From Bacillota bacterium (GTDB lineage: Bacteria; Bacillota; Clostridia; Christensenellales; UBA1242): 64,000 nt of DNA. This document shows, piece by piece, positions 1 to 9,598 of this stretch. A program made the position numbers and the translations under genes. Below the pieces are notes generated by a model. That model ran no database searches and was not told where the DNA came from. It was given only the letters and a program-made list of their open reading frames with translations. Positions within the stretch are counted from its first letter, which is position 1; every line of letters starts with the position of its first letter. Location of the stretch: the NCBI GenBank assembly GCA_009780065.1, contig WRAS01000003.1, positions 27,107 through 91,106 on the forward strand, read 5' to 3'.

Positions 1-1467
1 GTTGGAAATCAAGAATTCAAGATTCACATCGGCAAAATCATATGCGAAAACTTGACCTTCGCCATTTGCCATTGTATTCCAACTATTGAGTATAAATCCC
101 CATCGTGTTGGCAGTTCAATCGTAGAAAAGTCAATTACCTCACCAACTGCCCAGTCATGTTCAACTATGGTTTCGTTTGATAAAAACGAGCCATTATTTG
201 CGTTCAAGTTCAAAAACTGTCTTTGACCAGTTGTGACCAATTCAGGTCCATTAGGACCCAAGATAAATGGTGCAGGCAATTGTGCCCCATTAAGCAAATC
301 CACGAAAGTTTGGCTGTTCATTTCTGCCGTTGTTCTTGGACCAGACCCAACAATGTTTGCAGCAGGAACCCCTTGCGCAGTTGGTCTACCTGGAAGTAGT
401 GTGGAAGAAAAGTGAGTGTTTTGGATTAGCACTGTGTTTTGTCCTGTCCCTACGTTTCCTACGATACCACTAAGTACTGTCGACGTACCTGTTATACTTG
501 CAATAACAACTGTGTTTCTGATTGTAATATGATTTGGTCCCGCACTATTGGCTGCAACCCAACCGATAACCCCACCATTGTGCGTCCCTGCCGAATTCAA
601 ACTACCACGTACCAAAGAATTTTCTATTATTATACTTCTGTGCGCAGCGTTTACAGTAGCACCAAGAATACCTGCAACAATATTACTTGTATTATTCTGT
701 ACCCCGCTAAAATAGGCGTTAGAAATTAAGACATTAATATTTTGTGATTCAGTGTTACCTATTATACCACCGGAACTGTTACCACCTCTGATATTTGCGT
801 CTGTTACCGATACGTTTCTAATTTCAAGATTTAGCCTATCTATGTTGTTTATACCATTAACACGGAAACTGCCGAACAGACCACCGGTTCTACCTGTCGA
901 AGCCGTTGGCCATCCAATTTGCGAATTTTCTATGTGAATATTTTCCATAATCATAGAAGACCCCGCAGGCAAAGTACCGGTCGGAAGCGCACCAACAACA
1001 GCAGTATAAAACGCACCAGAACTGATCTGTGCGTTCGTGAAAGTAACGTTTCTCATGGATCCATTAAAGTTAATAAACATGGCACGTTGTGTACCAGAGT
1101 TAACCGTAAGACCATTAATTGTAAATCCATTGCCTTCGAATATAGAATTCGCAGAGAAATTAGACATAGGTACCCAATTAGCACCACTTAGGTCAATGTT
1201 ATTAATCAGCATAATATGCGTACCTTGCACAGTCTGTGCCGTAGTAAGTCGATTTATCAATGTTGCCCGCGTTCCCACCTGAAACGGATTGGCCGAGGTC
1301 CCAGTTCCCGCCCCATCAACCCACCCAGACATCGGTACCGCACCACCAGGTGCAGCCTGCGAATTGTCGATTCGGGTTTGCGGTACGACCAGCATCATAA
1401 CACCCGCAAGCATGAATATCATACCCGCCAAAAATGCTATCGACGTTTTTCTGAAATTTTTCTTCAT
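1..1467 (-). CDS. Secreted/surface protein with GLUG-like repeats and an InlB-like repeat (3' end beyond window)
   Basis: Read by hand on the minus strand: ATG at 1467 after GGAGG; MKKNFRKTSIAFLAGMIFMLAGVMMLVVPQTRIDNSQAAPGG..., signal peptide, 489 open codons to the window edge. Absent from the ORF track because it has no stop in the window. Confidence 0.85.
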   Translation of the reverse strand, partial: MKKNFRKTSIAFLAGMIFMLAGVMMLVVPQTRIDNSQAAPGGAVPMSGWVDGAGTGTSANPFQVGTRATLINRLTTAQTVQGTHIMLINNIDLSGANWVPMSNFSANSIFEGNGFTINGLTVNSGTQRAMFINFNGSMRNVTFTNAQISSGAFYTAVVGALPTGTLPAGSSMIMENIHIENSQIGWPTASTGRTGGLFGSFRVNGINNIDRLNLEIRNVSVTDANIRGGNSSGGIIGNTESQNINVLISNAYFSGVQNNTSNIVAGILGATVNAAHRSIIIENSLVRGSLNSAGTHNGGVIGWVAANSAGPNHITIRNTVVIASITGTSTVLSGIVGNVGTGQNTVLIQNTHFSSTLLPGRPTAQGVPAANIVGSGPRTTAEMNSQTFVDLLNGAQLPAPFILGPNGPELVTTGQRQFLNLNANNGSFLSNETIVEHDWAVGEVIDFSTIELPTRWGFILNSWNTMANGEGQVFAYDFADVNLEFLISN

Positions 1468-1518
1468 ATGACCTCCGTTTTCATCCCTTGCTACTAGTAT
1501 CTTTCGCGTATCAACGTA

Positions 1519-2172
1519 TTATCCATCTGAAAGTAATTTTAATAGATAGTCCCGTCCAGGTGCCGGTTTATCGTCGCCACCTCCCCCTCCAAGACCAGGC
1601 AAAGTAAACGAAGAAGCAGGACCAGAAGACCCTCCACCACTACTGGATGGTGCTGGCGCAACATCACCGCTTGTATCTTGCATCAAAGGTTGCGGCGTTG
1701 GTGCAGGCGGTGGAGTAGATGGCGGTGCCTGAACAGGTGGTTGCGGTACTGGCGGAGAAGGCGGTGCCGCTTGTTGCATTTGCGGTGGTTGAGGTTGCAT
1801 CATTTGAGGCTGTTGCATCTGCATATTTGGCATTCCCATCCCCATCGAAGGATAGTAAAAATTTTGATTGTGCATCGGATTATTAGGCATAAAGGGGGCG
1901 TTTTGCTGCATCCCCCCTGTATTAATTCCATTTGCCATAAGTCGCTGCATTCCAAAGGTTGTAATGATGCTTTCTATCTCTTGCAATTTACCCGAAAGAT
2001 TCATAGAGAGCATGTCATTAACACTAGAACTTTGAATTGAATGTGCAAAGTGCTGGACTTGGGAAACAATGTTCATCAGTTCTCGGACAACGTTGAAATT
2101 ATTCCCGAATGACATCTGTTGTTGGTCATTGGAAATGGTTTTCAACATATTGTCAAAAGAACCCAGTATCAT
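1519..2172 (-). CDS. Pro/Gln/Met-rich low-complexity protein, last gene of ParM-like operon
   Basis: ORF 217 aa; helical N-terminus, then MQQPQMMQPQPPQMQQAAPPSPPVPQPP and a Gly/Ser-rich tail; same strand, 40 bp after the actin-like gene. Confidence 0.75.
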   Translation of the reverse strand: MILGSFDNMLKTISNDQQQMSFGNNFNVVRELMNIVSQVQHFAHSIQSSSVNDMLSMNLSGKLQEIESIITTFGMQRLMANGINTGGMQQNAPFMPNNPMHNQNFYYPSMGMGMPNMQMQQPQMMQPQPPQMQQAAPPSPPVPQPPVQAPPSTPPPAPTPQPLMQDTSGDVAPAPSSSGGGSSGPASSFTLPGLGGGGGDDKPAPGRDYLLKLLSDG

Positions 2173-2212
2173 TTATTCTCCCCAATTGTTTTTCTTATGT
2201 AGTGCTAGAGCC

Positions 2213-3259
2213 CTAGAACTGTCCTAGAAGGTGGAAACCCTTTGCGTTTGCGGTAACCGCATCTTGCTGGATAATTAAACGTGGGTCATTGAACAGTGTT
2301 CTTAGGTATTTTTCGTACTGAAGCGCACCACCACCAGTCAATATAATTCTGTAAAATTTTGTAAATTCAAGTCCAAGACCCATAACGGCCTCATATACAC
2401 GTCTTGATTGAATTTCTTTGTGTTTTTCTGCAAGTTGTGCAAGATCGAATTTACCAAATGGTGTTTCCACAGTTGTACTTTCAAGAAGTGCAATGTCCAG
2501 TTGGTGAGAGTTCAATGCATAAATGTTGGCTTCTGGCATTTTGTCGTTAACGTCTTCCTGAAGGTTTGCAACGTAATCAGAAACCCCAATCTCGAAACCA
2601 AATGTGCCACGCACACGTGATTCTTCCAATACCGCAAGGTCGGTTGTTCCCCACCCAATATCCACAATAAGTGCACGCTGTGAAAGAAACTTTTGGTTAA
2701 GTGCTTGCTCTTTTTCGTCGTAAACAAAATTATAAAGCGTTCCCAATGGCTGCGGTACAACAATAACATCCACGATTTCAAATGTGATGTCCTCGACTTG
2801 GTCCCACTTTACGGATTTAATACTGAATTCACCAATAAGGTTCTTTTTAATTTCTTCTGCAATTGCTGCGTTCTTACTAAGCGAACTTGGAAGACCGGTT
2901 ACCACGCGAATTTTTTCGTTGGTTCCAGGCTGAAGAACACCCGCAATACCAATAAGGGCTTCGATTCTGAATGCCTTGCTATTGTAACGTGCTTTCCCAC
3001 GTCCACCAGAACCCATAGCAGACAGGTCACCTACCTCATAAACCTCTTTGTCCAAAACATACATTTGATAGTTCGTCTTGAAAGAATACACAAGACCTGC
3101 GTCGTTTATTTCACGCACGGTATTACGATATTCCTTGTGAACATCATTGTCCGTCCAAATTTTAATTGTCGAGTTCGCAACGTCAATACCAACCACCCTA
3201 CTGAATGGCCTTCCTGCGTATGCGTCAACTTTTTGCTCTTTACCTTTTTTCTTAAGCAT
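2213..3259 (-). CDS. ParM/StbA-like actin-family ATPase
   Basis: 348 aa; phosphate-1 VVGIDVANSTIK, phosphate-2 ALIVDIGWGTTDLAV, adenosine motif IILTGGGA; RBS AGGAGG. Confidence 0.85.
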   Translation of the reverse strand: MLKKKGKEQKVDAYAGRPFSRVVGIDVANSTIKIWTDNDVHKEYRNTVREINDAGLVYSFKTNYQMYVLDKEVYEVGDLSAMGSGGRGKARYNSKAFRIEALIGIAGVLQPGTNEKIRVVTGLPSSLSKNAAIAEEIKKNLIGEFSIKSVKWDQVEDITFEIVDVIVVPQPLGTLYNFVYDEKEQALNQKFLSQRALIVDIGWGTTDLAVLEESRVRGTFGFEIGVSDYVANLQEDVNDKMPEANIYALNSHQLDIALLESTTVETPFGKFDLAQLAEKHKEIQSRRVYEAVMGLGLEFTKFYRIILTGGGALQYEKYLRTLFNDPRLIIQQDAVTANAKGFHLLGQF

Positions 3260-3284
3260 TTTAAATTTCCTCCTATTTATTTTT

Positions 3285-3731
3285 TTAAATGTTTTTTATA
3301 ACATTACCGAAACTGTGTTGTTCCAGTTTTGCTCTGTTCCCAAGGTTGACACTGCAAACCCCTTTCTTTTTGTCATTGCCGAATATTGAAAATAATCCAG
3401 GCTTTGCAAAAAACTTGCTTTCGATCAAGTACACATCTTTTACCTTCTCGTTTTCATAACAAACAAGTGCAACATACAAGTTATCATCAGATTTTAGATG
3501 TTCGTTTGGAAACACCGCTTTTTTCTCTGCAAGATCATGCCCAACAACCAATAGGTCGCAAACCTTTTTGCTGTTTGCATCGTAAATGACATGATAGTTT
3601 ACATTGGTTAATAAACTGTTCCCTGTTCTTGAACACAAAAAACCCAAGTCCTTAATTGCGTTTTTTCGTATTTCACTTACCGCACCATTAAGATCCTCGC
3701 GTGTCTTTTTAAGATCTTCTAGTTCTCTCAA
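3285..3731 (-). CDS. Hypothetical protein (~148 aa) in ParM-like operon
   Basis: TTG start at 3731 preceded by AAAGGAGGG; the track's 3959 start would overlap the neighbouring gene in another frame. Confidence 0.7.
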   Translation of the reverse strand: MRELEDLKKTREDLNGAVSEIRKNAIKDLGFLCSRTGNSLLTNVNYHVIYDANSKKVCDLLVVGHDLAEKKAVFPNEHLKSDDNLYVALVCYENEKVKDVYLIESKFFAKPGLFSIFGNDKKKGVCSVNLGNRAKLEQHSFGNVIKNI

Positions 3732-3747
3732 AATTCCCTCCTTTGTT

Positions 3748-4098
3748 TTACTTGTTCTCTGGCTTCGGACCAAAATTGCGTGCATTAATATCTGCTTTTT
3801 GGGCAGCATTAATACGGTCTTGGTAATCTTTCGAATCAGCCTCTTTGCGCTCTTGCCTTGCCTTTTCATCGTCTTCGCGTTCTTGGAATACGCTTGCGGC
3901 AAGACTTGTGGATTCGGCATATTTTTCACGCTTAAGTGCTTTATTGGCTTTACGGGCATCTAATCCCTTGCTGATTCTTTTTTTGAATACTAAGAAATAT
4001 AAAATAAGTCCAACCGCAACCAATACAATCCCACCAATCAACAATCCAAATAAAACCGGATTGTTCCACAGGCCAGACGCAAGTAAATTATTTAACAT
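3748..4098 (-). CDS. Small single-TM protein with charged coiled-coil tail, first gene of ParM-like operon
   Basis: 116 aa; one N-terminal TM helix then Lys/Glu/Ala-rich tail; RBS GGGGGA. Confidence 0.75.
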   Translation of the reverse strand: MLNNLLASGLWNNPVLFGLLIGGIVLVAVGLILYFLVFKKRISKGLDARKANKALKREKYAESTSLAASVFQEREDDEKARQERKEADSKDYQDRINAAQKADINARNFGPKPENK

Positions 4099-4145
4099 CT
4101 TTTGTTCCCCCTATATTCTTAATATATATCACTTGGCAAAAAAAA

Positions 4146-4173
4146 TGTAAAACAAATTTTGTTCATTTTACAA
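4146..4173 (-). terminator. Intrinsic terminator after gene 4178-4783
   Basis: TGTAAAA...TTTTACA stem followed by T8 on the minus strand. Confidence 0.6.
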
Positions 4174-4177
4174 AAAA

Positions 4178-4783
4178 TCACCCTCCATGAACTATTTCAT
4201 CGTCATCATCGTCGTATTCATCTTCGTTGCTTAGTTCATAATGCGTTTTAATCAATTTTCCATCAAAATTATATGTTGCAACTGTGCCTCGCACCTTGTC
4301 TTCTTCGTCATCCTTGCTAATGTCCATGTAACTTACCAACACGCTATCTTTAAGTACATATATTGTATTTAGTTTGGAAAAGCTGGTCGTGAACTCCTCG
4401 ACCTTTAAACTTGGCTTGATTCTGCAAAATGATATTTGTGCCATAATATTCGGGTTATTTTTGTTATCACCTATTACCAAAAACATTGTGGGTGTTAATC
4501 GCCTAACACGTACATCTAATTTGGATGATAATTCAATAAGATTCCAAGCCTTTGCCTGGTGGTCATCACCATATATTATTTTATAATATTCTTCGTTAAA
4601 AAAATTAACTTTGCTAATTATTAATTTTTCGGTTTCACAGTACTTGTATATATATGATTTGAATTCTTTTTTAATTATTCTGTGTAATACATAAAAGTCG
4701 CCATCGATAGTATGCTCGCCACTCTCTGCGGGAGGTTTTTCCACAATCTTTATTTCTTTCTCCTCGACAAATACCTTACTCAT
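4178..4783 (-). CDS. Hypothetical protein with acidic C-terminus
   Basis: ORF; start reassigned to MSKVFVEEKE (ATG 4783), just after the upstream stop, with AGGAG. Confidence 0.65.
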   Translation of the reverse strand: MSKVFVEEKEIKIVEKPPAESGEHTIDGDFYVLHRIIKKEFKSYIYKYCETEKLIISKVNFFNEEYYKIIYGDDHQAKAWNLIELSSKLDVRVRRLTPTMFLVIGDNKNNPNIMAQISFCRIKPSLKVEEFTTSFSKLNTIYVLKDSVLVSYMDISKDDEEDKVRGTVATYNFDGKLIKTHYELSNEDEYDDDDDEIVHGG

Positions 4784-4785
4784 CC

Positions 4786-5898
4786 TTATGGCAATCTCCT
4801 TAGTAACGCTTCGATGTCTCGTACACTCATTTGTTTTGCACAACCTTTCATGGCGTAGTTCATTGCCTCGTGCGCAAATTTCTCGTACTCGTTGTCTTTA
4901 ATTTTTCCTTTTAGTGATGGTAATTGTATACCCACATCTTTAATCAATTTTTCAATCGTCTTCTTAACCGCAGTACCACTGCCACCCTTTCCTCCCAGCA
5001 TTTTTACAACGCTATCAAAACGCTCTGGAGATGCATCGTAACAAAACGCACAAACTTCTGCACACACCATTGCAAGCGCAATGCCATATCGCATGCCAAA
5101 TTTTGCCGCCAACACATCTGCTATTGCATGTACCGGACCGGTACACGAATAATTCGCCGCCAAGAACGAATTAATAGATGCCGCCGCCGCATGCTTGATC
5201 AATTCAATGTCTGCAGGTTTCGCAATAATCTTTTTGGAAAATTGGATGTAACTTTTCAGGGCTTGCTCTGCATATGCGTCACTGGTTGGATTTGCATATA
5301 TAGAAACATATGCCATCATCGCGGTTGTAAAGCAATCAAACCCAAGCACCGCCCATAAATCTGGCGGCAGTCCCGTCATTAACATTGGGTCTATGTATGT
5401 TGCCTTTGGTATTAGATACGGGCTGATAAGCATCTTTTTTTCGTTGCTTTGCATAAAGGACGCGTAACTGGAAATCTCGTATCCGGCAGCCGGCATAATA
5501 GGAACAGTTATATGATAAATAACATTCGGCGTAATCCCTATCGGACCCATCGTTCCACCTGGGATATAATCATGCAAAAAACCACCATGGGTTAATAATA
5601 AACTGGTTAACCTGCCACAATCCATCACGGATTCAACACCGACGGATATTATGCAATCTATATTATTTCCGCTGGCAAAATTTAATACCGAATAAACACT
5701 GTGTTCCGTTAAATTGGTGGCTGCAATATTTGCATAAACATGTACATTGGTTTTAATAAGTGGCTTTATATGTTTTTCAAAAATTTCTAATGAATACTGG
5801 GTACCGGTTAAAACCAAAACATTTTTAAATGAATTAACGTCCAGTTCCTTTATAACCCCGACATCAAAATTTATCTTGGTTGCAAAACTTTGCTCCAT
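4786..5898 (-). CDS. Iron-containing alcohol dehydrogenase family protein, degenerate metal site
   Basis: Fe-ADH fold signatures GGTMGPIG, GFDCFTTAMMAYVS, GPVHAIADVLAAKFGMRYG; GGGGGAT RBS before ATG 5898. Confidence 0.8.
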   Translation of the reverse strand: MEQSFATKINFDVGVIKELDVNSFKNVLVLTGTQYSLEIFEKHIKPLIKTNVHVYANIAATNLTEHSVYSVLNFASGNNIDCIISVGVESVMDCGRLTSLLLTHGGFLHDYIPGGTMGPIGITPNVIYHITVPIMPAAGYEISSYASFMQSNEKKMLISPYLIPKATYIDPMLMTGLPPDLWAVLGFDCFTTAMMAYVSIYANPTSDAYAEQALKSYIQFSKKIIAKPADIELIKHAAAASINSFLAANYSCTGPVHAIADVLAAKFGMRYGIALAMVCAEVCAFCYDASPERFDSVVKMLGGKGGSGTAVKKTIEKLIKDVGIQLPSLKGKIKDNEYEKFAHEAMNYAMKGCAKQMSVRDIEALLRRLP

Positions 5899-5992
5899 TA
5901 ATATATCCCCCACGTATATGGTTCACCTATTAATTAAAAATATCACAAAAGAGTACAAACACAAACATTTTGATAATGTTTTTTGTTTTTAT

Positions 5993-6982
5993 CTATATAT
6001 TTCGTTCGTCGTATTGTTCTTTTTGTGCGGATAAATCCATTCCAGCGGCTTTGGACAGGAAAACATTTCTGGTAGACAATTTTTCATCCAATTTCATCCG
6101 GGTATATCCATCCCCGTCACCAGGGAAAGAAGTTATAGTGGCGCCATTAATTTGATCCTCCATCCGAAGAAATAATGTAACCAAACCCTCGGTAAGATTG
6201 GTTTGTATTGCATCGTTTCTTCCGTCTAAATCAACCCTTTCGCTTCGCGCTTGATATCTTGCGGGTAAAAAATCTGGCGCCAATATATGGCGTACGCCAG
6301 ATTCATGTGCCATAGATATAAACCGTGCTAAAGACAAAACATGTTTGGGCGGACAACCGCGATTCTTGCTGACATTGGTATTTACTCCGTTTACTGCTTT
6401 TTTAATTTCATCTGGTACATCTATACCATCAGTCATGTTGTGCACACCGTATACAACGGCAACTTTCTCACCCCCCCCCTCTTCTGATACACCATAGTAC
6501 ACAATTGGCAATGTATATCTGTCGCTGTTCTTTTCATTCTTTGATATTTGAAACTTTAGCGCGAACGGGGTTTCATACTTAACATCCAAATGTTGCCGCG
6601 TGGTATACAACAATAAATCATCTATCTGTTGTGGTTCCGCAAAACCATCGTATTCATGGAATGTTTTATCCGTTAAATATTGCGTTCGTCGATCAATATA
6701 TCTCAGCAAGTTACCTGCGTCACTATTGGACATGTTAAACAACAAATTTTGTATTGCTGTGTCTTGCACCTTCTTTTCTCCACCCATCTGAACTCTCATT
6801 TTATGATGTAGACGGGTATACTCTATCTTAGTAAACTCGATTGCCTTAATGTGTTCCTGGATCGATTTATTAATCTTACATGCATGGTTAAAATCATTAA
6901 TAACTAATTCTGAAAAAAGCGGATTAGCACTCGCATGGAAAACAAGTTGCTCGACAAGGTTGTTCGGATTATCCTCTCTCAT
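5993..6982 (-). CDS. Hypothetical protein
   Basis: 329 aa ORF with TATAAT 6 nt before ATG. Confidence 0.65.
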   Translation of the reverse strand: MREDNPNNLVEQLVFHASANPLFSELVINDFNHACKINKSIQEHIKAIEFTKIEYTRLHHKMRVQMGGEKKVQDTAIQNLLFNMSNSDAGNLLRYIDRRTQYLTDKTFHEYDGFAEPQQIDDLLLYTTRQHLDVKYETPFALKFQISKNEKNSDRYTLPIVYYGVSEEGGGEKVAVVYGVHNMTDGIDVPDEIKKAVNGVNTNVSKNRGCPPKHVLSLARFISMAHESGVRHILAPDFLPARYQARSERVDLDGRNDAIQTNLTEGLVTLFLRMEDQINGATITSFPGDGDGYTRMKLDEKLSTRNVFLSKAAGMDLSAQKEQYDERNI

Positions 6983-7021
6983 TCAGTTATTATAACATAA
7001 TATTTACCTCGCATAGAACTA

Positions 7022-7057
7022 AAAGAAAACCCACCTATTTAGTGGGTTCATCTTTTA
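7022..7057 (-). terminator. Intrinsic terminator downstream of tRNA-Asn
   Basis: AACCCAC/GTGGGTT hairpin followed by TTCTTTT on the minus strand. Confidence 0.6.
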
Positions 7058-7064
7058 TTATGAT

Positions 7065-7139
7065 TGGCTCCCCCGGCAGGATTTGAACCTGCGACCTACC
7101 GGTTAACAGCCGGTTGCTCTACCGCTGAGCTACAAGGGA
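7065..7139 (-). tRNA. tRNA-Asn (GTT)
   Basis: Cloverleaf folds by eye, anticodon loop CTGTTAA, encoded CCA. Confidence 0.95.
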
Positions 7140-7200
7140 ATAACAACATTATTATATTAAATATTACCCCACAATGTCAAGTGGAAAATATACACAAAAG

Positions 7201-7896
7201 TTATTGTGCTGACTTCTCACTAACATCAACTTTATCTTTTTCTTTGTCATATATCGCAAGGACAATGTTTTTCAACTGTTTTTTTGTTTGGATATTTAAC
7301 CGCTGGTAAAGCCATGCTTCATCCTTTTCCAATGTGCGGAGACTGGAATATATTATGTGGCCGTCATCCACCAGATAATATGGTAACCGCATAGGTTTTG
7401 GTTTCGCCGTATTCATGTCCTCGACCACCAGTTGTTTGTGTTCAACCTTTGGCATGATGCTTAGTGCCCCGCTGTTTTCAAATACCGCATATTCAATTTT
7501 GCTTAAATCAAAGTATCCCTTTTCACGTGCCTTTGCCATTAGGTCGTTTATGTCCATTTTACTTTTTTTCAATGATTTGTAATTTATCTTGCCCTCATAT
7601 ATAACCATAAGGGGTACACCCTTGATAAGTTTTTTAATCCGCCTCCCCTTTCGTTCCAAAAATATGATTAACAAATTAACCAAAAAGAAAAACGTCATTG
7701 CCGCCAAATAATGATAAAAAGGCGCATTGCCCGAATCAATCGCCCATTCCGCCGCGATGGAACTGACCGCTATGCCCAGCATATAGTCAATAACATCCAA
7801 CTGGCCCATTTGTTTCTTTCCAAGTGTTTTGGACATTATAAAAAGATAAATCGCCGCGGATAACGAAAACACCAAAATACGAATAATACCCGTCAT
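7201..7896 (-). CDS. DUF421/YetF-family membrane protein
   Basis: KTLGKKQMGQLDVIDYMLGIAVSSIAA and PLMVIYEGKINYKSLKKSKMDINDLMAKAREKGYFDLSKIEYAVFENSGALSI. Confidence 0.85.
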   Translation of the reverse strand: MTGIIRILVFSLSAAIYLFIMSKTLGKKQMGQLDVIDYMLGIAVSSIAAEWAIDSGNAPFYHYLAAMTFFFLVNLLIIFLERKGRRIKKLIKGVPLMVIYEGKINYKSLKKSKMDINDLMAKAREKGYFDLSKIEYAVFENSGALSIMPKVEHKQLVVEDMNTAKPKPMRLPYYLVDDGHIIYSSLRTLEKDEAWLYQRLNIQTKKQLKNIVLAIYDKEKDKVDVSEKSAQ

Positions 7897-7905
7897 ACAC
7901 GATGA

Positions 7906-8112
7906 TTATTGACATATTTGACAATCCAGCCTCAGTTCGAAATTAATCATACAGTCAATATATCCACGAAGATATTTAAGATAACCTTGCAACCCCTCGA
8001 AATCAAACGATATCATCGACTCTGGGAGGTAGCAATTTATGAATGCGTCAATATGCCGTATTTCTCTTTCAAATTCGACTAGTTGTTTTTTAAATTCATT
8101 TATTCTATTCAT
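7906..8112 (-). CDS. Small hypothetical protein
   Basis: In-frame ATG 8112 (MNRINEFKKQLVEFEREIRHID...), just upstream of the YetF gene. Confidence 0.45.
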   Translation of the reverse strand: MNRINEFKKQLVEFEREIRHIDAFINCYLPESMISFDFEGLQGYLKYLRGYIDCMINFELRLDCQICQ

Positions 8113-8180
8113 GACAGAATTATAATGTAACCAACAGAGACAAGTCAAACACTTTGCAACCAATAGGTACATAATAACGT

Positions 8181-8384
8181 ATGGAAACATTTGCAAAAAT
8201 AATCAAAGAATTAAGAGATGAAAAAGGGATGAATAAATCACAACTTGCAAGAGCATTAGGCTTAAGTCATACAGTAATTATTAATTGGGAAAATGGTTCA
8301 AAGGCGCCAAGCATCTTTACATTCATTGAACTGGCAAAATATTTTGGTGTGACGATTGATTATCTTGTTGGCTTGGAAAAATAA
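8181..8384 (+). CDS. XRE-family HTH transcriptional regulator
   Basis: KELRDEKGMNKSQLARALGLSHTVIINWENGSKAPSIFTFIELAKYFGVTIDYLVG. Confidence 0.9.
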   Translation: METFAKIIKELRDEKGMNKSQLARALGLSHTVIINWENGSKAPSIFTFIELAKYFGVTIDYLVGLEK

Positions 8385-8397
8385 TTTTAATGCTTGT

Positions 8398-8484
8398 TGG
8401 TGCTCGGGATCGGACTTGAACCGATACGGGGTTGCCCCCGAGGGATTTTAAGTCCCTTGTGTCTGCCTATTCCACCACCCGAGC
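8398..8484 (-). tRNA. tRNA-Leu (TAA)
   Basis: Long variable arm, anticodon loop CTTAAAA, encoded CCA. Confidence 0.95.
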
Positions 8485-8542
8485 ATGCAGATATTATATA
8501 TTAAAACTTTGACTTCCGCAAGTTTATACGAGTAATTTCTGG

Positions 8543-9067
8543 TTATGTCTCCATTGCAATTTCAATCTCGGCAATTAATTGTAAATGATGCTGGGTCAAT
8601 GTTTTGCTTGTTTTAAGATGTTTAAGTATATTGATGGTTTCCGCGAACTTTCTAAGACGTTTTTCTGGTTTAAAAATCTCTGGACTCATGTCTCTAATAT
8701 TATCCAATCTATCCGCCAATTTTATTAACAACGCATATGGTGTCAACAATTTCATTTTACCCGCCAAATATTTTTCTTTGCCGTAATAATCACTTGCAAA
8801 TGGCGCACTGGATAATTCCAAAACTGTGCTGGAAACCTCTTGTCCAAAATGATCTTCTATTTCTTTTGGCGATGTGTATGTGTCTTCCACGGTATCATGC
8901 AAATATGCAGACGCCATCAATATGTCAAGTCCGCTTGAATCTGGTTTTGTTCTTTTAATAATCTCGGCAACCCGTATCGGATGATTTACATATGGCTCGC
9001 CGGTTTTCCTAATTTGACCATTATGTTTAATTTTCGCAAACCATTTTGCTTTTTCAATGTCTACCAT
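8543..9067 (-). CDS. HD-domain protein, MESH1/SpoT-hydrolase-like
   Basis: AKIKHNGQIRKTGEPYVNHPIRVA..., AYLHDTVEDT, KLADRLDNIRD. Confidence 0.8.
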   Translation of the reverse strand: MVDIEKAKWFAKIKHNGQIRKTGEPYVNHPIRVAEIIKRTKPDSSGLDILMASAYLHDTVEDTYTSPKEIEDHFGQEVSSTVLELSSAPFASDYYGKEKYLAGKMKLLTPYALLIKLADRLDNIRDMSPEIFKPEKRLRKFAETINILKHLKTSKTLTQHHLQLIAEIEIAMET

Positions 9068-9072
9068 ATACA

Positions 9073-9101
9073 ATGGTATACTACACACCTGTTAAAGTCA
9101 A
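9073..9101 (-). promoter_or_regulatory. SigA-type promoter, leaderless layout, for HD-domain gene
   Basis: TTGACT-17-TACCAT, 5 nt before ATG 9067. Confidence 0.5.
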
Positions 9102-9382
9102 TATTTAAACAGAAATAAATCATGCATCGAGGTACAATTATTTAATTGGCGCAACATCAAAGCATTGTGTCTTGACAAGACCAAAATCACTTTGGAATTC
9201 TTTTTTGCCTGTTTGTTTTATTTGCAATGTATTTTTGAATAATAAAATTTCATTTTCCGCGATTGGATCGTTTTCTTTTGGAATGGCGGCGAAAGATGTG
9301 CCCTTGCCGACCCCAGATCCATTCCCAAGTCACAAAGCTGATTGTGGAATTGGATTGATTCACAATATTGCAAGAACTTCTG

Positions 9383-9541
9383 CTAGGTAAATAATTCGGT
9401 TATCCTTGGATTTGGCAATTTATCAGATAATTTGTTTATCATTCTGTAAGCTATGCTGGCATAAATTTGCAGGGCTTGTTTTTCCTGCTGAGAATATGTG
9501 CATTGCTTTTTAAGTTTATTAAACAAGGCGGTTTGTTGCAT
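9383..9541 (-). CDS. Possible small protein (52 aa)
   Basis: MQQTALFNKLKKQCTYSQQEKQALQIYASIAYRMINKLSDKLPNPRITELFT*; below the track's size cut-off. Confidence 0.35.
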   Translation of the reverse strand: MQQTALFNKLKKQCTYSQQEKQALQIYASIAYRMINKLSDKLPNPRITELFT

Positions 9542-9598
9542 CGTGTATTATAACATTTTTACCCTCGTTATTTCAAGACTCAATTAATTAAACTTTAC

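Noticed and set aside
2693-3301. 202-aa plus-strand ORF
   Set aside because: Antisense to the ParM-like gene, no RBS or family features; shadow ORF.
7064-7309. Plus-strand ORF beginning APPAGFEPATYRLTAGCSTAELQ
   Set aside because: Translation of the reverse strand of tRNA-Asn; classic false ORF.
9138-9390. Plus ORF 9172-9390 and a minus-strand frame GVGKGTSFAAIPKENDPIAENEILLFKNTLQIKQTGKKEFQSDFGLVKTQCFDVAPIK*
   Set aside because: The minus frame looks protein-like but is cut by in-frame TGA at 9330-9332 with no clear start; possibly a gene remnant, not strong enough to call.
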